Below, piece after piece: positions 5,980 to 9,616 of a stretch of 9,616 nt of DNA. The notes below the pieces were generated by a model that was not told the origin of the DNA, ran no database searches, and was given only the letters and a program-made list of their open reading frames with translations. Position 1 is the stretch's first letter; each line of letters begins with the position of its first letter. The position numbers were made by a program, and so were the translations under genes. Origin of the DNA: Spirochaetaceae bacterium (GTDB taxonomy: Bacteria; Spirochaetota; Spirochaetia; Treponematales; Breznakiellaceae); NCBI GenBank assembly GCA_031290205.1, contig JAITNZ010000252.1:1-9616 (forward strand), read 5' to 3'.

Positions 5980-6701
5980 CATACACCTCCTGCTATCGAC
6001 GCATAGATTATCGCACTTACCATGCCGGTGATCATCGCCAACGGGAACGCGAAATCCGACAACACTTTGATTTTTGTTTTTGTCGCGATAAAGTCGTAGA
6101 GCAGCACGGAGCCGCCCGATACGATGCTTACCACGATGCCGGTGGGATTCTTAAAATCAAGAAAACGCGGCACGGCAAAATAACACATCAACCCGATAAA
6201 CATCGCGATGCTCGCCCGCTTGATAAAGCCGCCGGACGTCTGCATCTTTTTAAGTTGCTTATCATAGAAGCGCAGCCCCAGAAGGTTGCAGATGGGCCAT
6301 GCAAGCGCCACGCTGCACATAATCCAGGTGATGCTTACAAAAACTTGTGGGGGGAAGCTCGTGTCGCCCAGCCCCGCAAAGCCGAAGCCGCGTATCGTCA
6401 TGTCGGCGCACATACTCTCGTACATAGCCGAACCGATGACCGAGAGGCGCAACCAGGGGAGGTATTGCCCCAGCACCACCATCAACGCCGCCAGCGTGAT
6501 GACTATCGGCAGCGACGGGACGATAGAAAAGATCGCGCTATTCACGACGACCTTCTTCACCTGAGAGCCGAGTCCGAGTTCCCGCATCCGTTTTATCGCA
6601 AGCACGCCGAAGCATATCGCTTGGGCAAGCGCGAAAATGATGGGGATGAGTACCAACAAGAACAAAACATTCGAATTGGCAAGTTCAAAATAATTTTCCA
6701 T
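5979..6701 (-). CDS. DUF5058-type membrane protein
   Basis: A 240-residue membrane protein. Membrane segments are visible near residues 11-35, 50-78, 117-143, 163-180, 186-205 and 214-237. The stretch SSAIFS-like/IVPSLPIVI (55-68) followed by YLPWLRLSVIGSAMYE (80-95) matches my recollection of the DUF5058 family; the match was not searched. The function is unknown. ATG 6701 is preceded by AAAGGAG with a 7-nt spacer. Its stop overlaps the next membrane-protein start, and that gene overlaps an M20 hydrolase. This is the pattern of AbgT-AbgAB-like uptake plus hydrolysis, but with unrelated membrane proteins. I infer a transport role. The MITE-like element ends directly against its ribosome-binding site, so no native promoter lies between this gene and the TMEM175 gene. 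Confidence 0.7.
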   Translation of the reverse strand: MENYFELANSNVLFLLVLIPIIFALAQAICFGVLAIKRMRELGLGSQVKKVVVNSAIFSIVPSLPIVITLAALMVVLGQYLPWLRLSVIGSAMYESMCADMTIRGFGFAGLGDTSFPPQVFVSITWIMCSVALAWPICNLLGLRFYDKQLKKMQTSGGFIKRASIAMFIGLMCYFAVPRFLDFKNPTGIVVSIVSGGSVLLYDFIATKTKIKVLSDFAFPLAMITGMVSAIIYASIAGGV

Positions 6702-6712
6702 AACACATCTCC

Positions 6713-6881
6713 TTTAGGGCACGTCTAATAACTCATGCGCGGCAATCTTGCACCGCCTTTGCCCACTTTTTTTCGCCCAAAATGCTCAACATAAACCCAT
6801 TATGCTTGCGCTTTTGGGCTTCAAACTGCGGGCAAATTCGGCACAATCTTGCCTGCCCCTAGTTATTAGACGTGCCCTTTA
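6713..6881. mobile_element. MITE-like palindromic element, 17-bp TIRs, TTTA target duplication
   Basis: GGGCACGTCTAATAACT at 6717-6733 is perfectly mirrored at 6861-6877. Both ends are flanked by TTTA (6713-6716 and 6878-6881), read as a 4-bp target-site duplication. The outermost A/T pair would lengthen the arms to 18 bp at the cost of the duplication. The interior is also palindromic: blocks GGCAA, TTTGCCC and GCCCAAAA recur inverted, and the centre is CATAA-ACCCA-TTATG at 6790-6804. There is no coding capacity, so any mobility would need a transposase supplied elsewhere. Transcribed, it would form one long hairpin, but neither strand is followed by a U tract, so it is not an obvious intrinsic terminator. 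Confidence 0.8.
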
Positions 6882-7547
6882 CAATCGTTCAAATTTTTTT
6901 TCAAGATATAATAACAGCATAAACATTATCGGAAACACTATATATAATAACATTGAAAAATCTGGAAATAAAATTGTCGCCGCCAGTAACCATACAAGAA
7001 TAACCGCATGAGCTATATAGCGAAGGTAGACAATAAAGGGGACTGCTCTTTTTTTTGCGTGTTTATGCAATTCATCGGGCAGCTCGCGCAGCACCTGGTG
7101 GTATACTTCGCGCGTAAGGATAAAAAAACAAAAGTTAGCAATCAGATACACAACATCATAAGATATAACGGTTATGATATTATTCGAATTTAATATCATC
7201 AGTTTGGTAAAGAGCGGCAAGAGGGCTACAAAAAATAAAAACAATAGATTCTTCCAAACTATATTGCCGTTTAACTTTTGCACCCTATCTATCAAACGAT
7301 GATGCTTATTCCAGAACCAGCCTACGATAAAAAAACTGATAAAAAATATTATGATAGATTCAAGAAACTTACCCGCCTCTTCAAAAGAAAATATATCAGA
7401 AATTGGTATCTCGACCACCATGATCGTCATGATAATCGCCATCACCCCATCACTAAAAAATTCAAAACGGTGTTTTGAGTATTCCACAATAGCGTGGTCG
7501 TGTTTGTGAGTATGAAGATACTGACGCAGGCGGTTTCTGTTTTCCAC
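6879..7547 (-). CDS. TMEM175 (DUF1211) family channel-like membrane protein
   Basis: A 222-residue protein with the TMEM175 signature RFEFFSDGVMAI (27-38) at the start of the first membrane helix. In this family the FSD motif helix lines the pore of potassium-selective channels, and bacterial members have six helices as a single repeat. Six segments fit here, near 31-50, 63-80, 100-117, 125-144, 172-194 and 198-215. The N-terminus is His-rich (YLHTHKHDH). The start codon is GTG 7547, because no ATG precedes the signature helix. It lies 4 nt after the lpd stop, so cotranscription is likely. The gene is strikingly AT-rich compared with both neighbours, suggesting separate acquisition. Its TAA stop overlaps the TTTA duplication bounding the MITE-like element. 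The physiological role here is unknown. Confidence 0.85.
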   Translation of the reverse strand: MENRNRLRQYLHTHKHDHAIVEYSKHRFEFFSDGVMAIIMTIMVVEIPISDIFSFEEAGKFLESIIIFFISFFIVGWFWNKHHRLIDRVQKLNGNIVWKNLLFLFFVALLPLFTKLMILNSNNIITVISYDVVYLIANFCFFILTREVYHQVLRELPDELHKHAKKRAVPFIVYLRYIAHAVILVWLLAATILFPDFSMLLYIVFPIMFMLLLYLEKKFERL

Positions 7548-7551
7548 TATG

Positions 7552-8973
7552 CTAGAGCCCCCCTCGCGTTATCGCGTCTTTCGCCGCCGCCTTGATCGTC
7601 TCGTTGTAGGTGGGATGAGCAAAAATCGTCTCTTCAATCTGATGAGCGCTTATCCCCGCTTCGATGCACTGCACCGCCCAAGGGATCATCTCGGTGGCGT
7701 GGTTGCAGAGAAACTGGGCGCCGATGAGTTTTTTGTTTTCTTGATGAAAGACGAGCTTGATGAACGCCCGCTCCTGCTTTTCGAGAAATGCCTTGCCGTT
7801 CGCGCCGAAGACGCCCTTCCCCGTTACGGCGGGAATTCCCCGCGCCTTCGCCTCGTCCCCCGTCATGCCGGCGCAGGCGATTTCAGGCGTCGTGTAGACA
7901 CAGGCGGGGATAATCCGCTTCTTCGAGGCGTACCCGCCGCCGCCCGCGCCACCTGCGCCGCCAGAGAGTGCGTGGGCGATGCATTCGCCGGCATAGTCGC
8001 CGTCTGCTTCCGCCGCGTGGGCAAGCTGAACGCCGCCGGCGATTTCCCCCGCGGCAAAGATGCCGGGGATAGTGCTCTGCATGGAGTCGTCTACCTTGAT
8101 AAAGCCCTTGTCGGTGATTTCAGGCGTGCAGGAAGCGGCGAAGAGGGATGAGGCATCCGCTTCCCTGCCGGTCGCCATCAGCACGGCATCGGTGTTGATG
8201 ATTTTTCCATCAGGCAGATGCACATTGAGTGAGTTGCCGTCCTGCTCGATTTTTGCTATGCCGGACTGCGGATAGACGGCGATGCCGCGTTTCTTGAACT
8301 GCATCGTAACGGTCTGCCCTATTTCGCGCTCGAGGCTGGCGAAAATCGTCCGCCGTGCGATGATGCTTACCTCGCTGCCGAAGCCGCTGTAGGCGAAGGC
8401 AAACTCCACGGCAATGACCCCCGCGCCGAAAACGACCAGGCGCTTGGGGAAGAGCCCCTCCCCTTCGAGGAAGTCGTCGCTCGTGTAGACGCCGGGGAGT
8501 TTTCCGCCGGGAACGGGCACCTTTGCCGGAACGGTGCCCGTCGCCACGAGTATAGCCCGCGCTTCGAGCATCTTCGTCCCGCCTTCGCCGGCAATCGAGA
8601 CTTTTCCGGCAGCCTCGACGCGCGCCGTGCCCCGCTCGATGACGACGCCGGCTTTTTCAAGCCCGCTCGTCTGCCCCTGCCGGAGTGTGCTGATTACCGT
8701 ATTCTTCCACGCGGAAAGCTTTGCGAAATCGAGCTTTTTTCCTCCCGCCTCGCCCGTTTCCACGCCGAATTCGCTACCGTTGCGAGAATCGTCGAGGAGC
8801 GCGGCGCTGTGCAGCAGCGTTTTTGTGGGGATGCAGCCGCGGTTAAGGCAGGTGCCGCCGACATCGCGGTTTTCGACAATGCACACGCTCAAGCCGAGCG
8901 AGCGCGCCTTATATGCCGCACCCGCGCCGGCGCAACCCGCGCCGATAATAATTAAATCAAACTTATTTTCCAT
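7552..8973 (-). CDS. lpd: Dihydrolipoamide dehydrogenase-like flavoprotein (probable glycine cleavage L-protein)
   Basis: Class I pyridine nucleotide-disulfide oxidoreductase of 473 residues, the usual Lpd length; it reoxidises dihydrolipoyl groups using FAD and a nicotinamide cofactor. Seen in order: FAD-binding GAGCAG (11-16), redox-active disulfide GGTCLNRGCIPTK (39-51, Cys42/Cys47), ATG motif (144-146), nucleotide-binding GAGVIAVE (183-190), second FAD motif FAAGEIAGG (306-314) and interface His453-Glu458 in HPTYNE. Oddities: the nucleotide site has GxGxxA, and the expected acidic residue after its second strand is replaced by ARR (206-208), both typical of NADPH enzymes such as glutathione reductase. 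The conserved GD of the second FAD motif is GE. A glycine-rich insert lies at 338-347. The long leader carries a tandem glycine riboswitch, tying the enzyme to glycine metabolism. Only a weak AGGGG, 11 nt before ATG 8973, could serve as ribosome-binding site. Confidence 0.92.
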   Translation of the reverse strand: MENKFDLIIIGAGCAGAGAAYKARSLGLSVCIVENRDVGGTCLNRGCIPTKTLLHSAALLDDSRNGSEFGVETGEAGGKKLDFAKLSAWKNTVISTLRQGQTSGLEKAGVVIERGTARVEAAGKVSIAGEGGTKMLEARAILVATGTVPAKVPVPGGKLPGVYTSDDFLEGEGLFPKRLVVFGAGVIAVEFAFAYSGFGSEVSIIARRTIFASLEREIGQTVTMQFKKRGIAVYPQSGIAKIEQDGNSLNVHLPDGKIINTDAVLMATGREADASSLFAASCTPEITDKGFIKVDDSMQSTIPGIFAAGEIAGGVQLAHAAEADGDYAGECIAHALSGGAGGAGGGGYASKKRIIPACVYTTPEIACAGMTGDEAKARGIPAVTGKGVFGANGKAFLEKQERAFIKLVFHQENKKLIGAQFLCNHATEMIPWAVQCIEAGISAHQIEETIFAHPTYNETIKAAAKDAITRGGL

Positions 8974-9002
8974 AAAACAGACGCCCCTAGAGCTAAGAAG
9001 TG

Positions 9003-9024
9003 CGCTTCGTCATAGGACAAAGCG
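9003..9024 (-). promoter_or_regulatory. Leader hairpin between riboswitch and lpd, possible expression platform
   Basis: CGCTTCGTC (9003-9011) pairs with GACAAAGCG (9016-9024), giving 9 bp with one G-U pair and a 4-nt loop. A second, weaker stem of AACTTTG/CAAAGTT type lies just upstream in the transcript, around 9032-9062. Neither is followed by a U-run, so control by transcription termination is not evident. Effects on translation or an anti-hairpin are possible. How glycine binding is relayed cannot be decided from inspection. Confidence 0.35.
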
Positions 9025-9069
9025 TTCCTCAACTTTGACAAGCTGAATTCGCCGCAAAGTTTTGGTTGC

Positions 9070-9312
9070 ACTCCGTCTATTTGCCTGAAAGATTCTTCCC
9101 TTGACGGCAAAAATGACCGATACAAAGAAATTGCTTCTTCGGCGGAGGCGCCTAAGGCGACCTCCGGCAGCATGGCGGAGATTCCCGCGCATGGCGCCGC
9201 TGACTTTTCGGAGTTTCGTCTGAATCCGGTCCTTTTGCCTGAGAGTTTTATGCATCTGCCCCTTCGGCGGCAGGAACCACCATCAAGATAATCCCTGCTC
9301 TCTCCCGGATTC
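9070..9312 (-). promoter_or_regulatory. Tandem glycine riboswitch upstream of lpd
   Basis: On the minus strand aptamer 1 spans 9312-9222. It is closed by a perfect 8-bp P1 (GAATCCGG/CCGGATTC) and contains GGGAGAG, GCCGAAGGGGCA and ACTCTCAGGCAAAAGGACCG, the family's most conserved words. Aptamer 2 spans about 9214-9070. It is closed by ACTCCG/CGGAGT, with AAAG pairing CTTT for P2, then GCCGAAGAAGCAA and CTTTCAGGCAAATAGACGG. Its third stem is enlarged by about 50 nt of GC-rich hairpin. In known tandem glycine riboswitches glycine usually turns on glycine cleavage genes. Here the first gene downstream is lpd rather than gcvT. The leader from the predicted transcription start to the lpd ATG is about 350 nt. 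Confidence 0.92.
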
Positions 9313-9330
9313 TTCACTCGAACTAAACAC

Positions 9331-9359
9331 AGTATACCATTGTTGTGGGGGAATGTCAA
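9331..9359 (-). promoter_or_regulatory. Strong sigma70-type promoter of the riboswitch-lpd transcript
   Basis: On the minus strand a consensus TTGACA (plus positions 9354-9359) is followed after 17 bp by TATACT (9331-9336), preceded by TGG, giving an extended -10. Transcription should begin near 9324, about a dozen bases before P1 of the first glycine aptamer. A-tracts lie directly upstream of the -35 and could act as an UP element. Confidence 0.88.
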
Positions 9360-9416
9360 CTTTTTTGTGAGACACTTTTTTGTGAGACAACTATTTTGTC
9401 TCCCGTTTGTCTCCCG
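9360..9416. repeat. Two tandem direct repeats abutting the lpd promoter
   Basis: CTTTTTTGTGAGACA occurs twice without a gap (9360-9374, 9375-9389), directly against the -35 box. TTTGTCTCCCG then occurs twice without a gap (9395-9405, 9406-9416). The GAGACA cores of the first pair are inverted relative to the TGTCTC cores of the second, giving four half-sites in a head-to-head 2+2 pattern. This could be a regulator-binding array or a small decayed repeat. Confidence 0.7.
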
Positions 9417-9424
9417 TTTTCATA

Positions 9425-9616
9425 TCAAACGGATGGTAAAAAGCGGCTGTGCCGCCTGTAAAACATCACAACGAGTGAGAACAGGGAGAGGCGGTTAAAG
9501 AAGTGGAGGAGCGCGATAGAAGCGATAATCTCGAATCTGAAGCGCGGGTTTGGAATCAGACGATGTGTAATGAAGCGCGCCGCCGTGACCACCGCCGCCG
9601 CCCTTTTCATGCTGAA
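9425..9616 (-). CDS. Possible 3' part of an unidentified gene running off the window edge
   Basis: A minus-strand frame stays open from the window edge to a TGA at 9425-9427. An internal ATG lies at 9610, but the frame continues at least two codons further, so the true start may be outside. The visible 61 residues are basic with one hydrophobic stretch (EIIASIALLHFF, then LFSLVVMFYRR) and end in RFLPSV. I do not recognise a family. Third codon positions look compatible with coding. A hairpin resembling a terminator overlaps its last codons, which weakens either call. Confidence 0.25.
   Translation of the reverse strand, partial: FSMKRAAAVVTAARFITHRLIPNPRFRFEIIASIALLHFFNRLSLFSLVVMFYRRHSRFLPSV
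9438..9455 (-). terminator. Weak intrinsic terminator candidate
   Basis: On the minus strand GCGGC-ACA-GCCGC (9455-9443) is followed directly by TTTTT (9442-9438). The stem is only 5 bp, extendable by a G-U and an A-T pair. It would insulate the lpd promoter from a gene to the right, but it lies inside the last codons of the possible gene at 9425-9616. Confidence 0.3.

Noticed and set aside
5302..6728. Long plus-strand open frames opposite the two membrane-protein genes
   Set aside because: Translations rich in His, Arg and Asp, the expected antisense of hydrophobic coding sequence. The minus-strand genes have coupled starts and ribosome-binding sites.
6713..6881. Reading the MITE-like palindrome as a rho-independent terminator for TMEM175
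   Set aside because: No U tract follows the hairpin on either strand, whereas the perfect ends and TTTA flanks fit an insertion better.
8952..9359. 135-codon minus-strand open frame covering the lpd leader
   Set aside because: It coincides with the tandem glycine riboswitch, whose conserved RNA motifs explain the sequence; the translation has no recognisable domain.
1..9616. CRISPR array, tRNA or rRNA genes, integrase or toxin-antitoxin genes
   Set aside because: No regularly spaced repeats, cloverleaf-like sequence or recognisable proteins of these types were seen on either strand.

Overview
The window is about 9.6 kb of bacterial chromosome with moderately high GC. It looks like a free-living or gut-type anaerobe that uses amino acids. 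Supporting evidence: NAD synthesis, alanine and glycine metabolism genes, a tandem glycine riboswitch, and a membrane-protein/M20 hydrolase cassette of a type I associate with Clostridia and spirochaetes. No phylogenetic marker gene is present, so the organism is not named. A spirochaete (Treponema-like) is only a weak guess.

Layout. Positions 1-475 are non-coding: a roughly 315-bp imperfect inverted-repeat element with GC-rich hairpins, then a good sigma70 promoter placed so close to the nadE start that the mRNA should be leaderless. Positions 476-2283 (+) hold glutamine-dependent NAD+ synthetase, split into two ORFs in different frames. The N-terminal glutaminase (nitrilase) and C-terminal synthetase domains are each intact. 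A block of nested heptanucleotide inverted repeats sits exactly in the interdomain linker, and its G-rich strand is in the mRNA. Positions 2284-2736 are a convergent intergenic region with a 50-bp hairpin.

Everything from 2737 to the right end that I can call as a gene is on the minus strand. In transcription order: a possible gene fragment at the edge; a strong promoter flanked by tandem repeats; a tandem glycine riboswitch; lpd (dihydrolipoamide dehydrogenase-like, with an NADPH-type fingerprint); an AT-rich TMEM175-family channel-like gene; a 163-bp MITE-like palindrome flanked by a TTTA duplication; a DUF5058-type membrane protein; a second membrane protein; an M20D (AbgB/hippurate-hydrolase-like) amidohydrolase; and ald (alanine dehydrogenase) behind its own palindromic operator candidate.

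How they may work together. Removing the MITE and one TTTA copy in silico puts the TMEM175 stop codon 12 nt from the DUF5058 start, sharing its ribosome-binding site. The ancestral arrangement therefore looks like one tight operon, lpd - TMEM175 - DUF5058 - membrane protein - M20 hydrolase, under glycine riboswitch control. My hypothesis is a glycine-responsive unit that imports an acylated or peptidic amino-acid conjugate, cleaves it with the M20 enzyme, and feeds glycine oxidation (Lpd as the L-protein), with Ald next door handling alanine or glyoxylate. Domain calls, overlaps, repeats and riboswitch core motifs are read from the sequence; substrate and pathway are inference.
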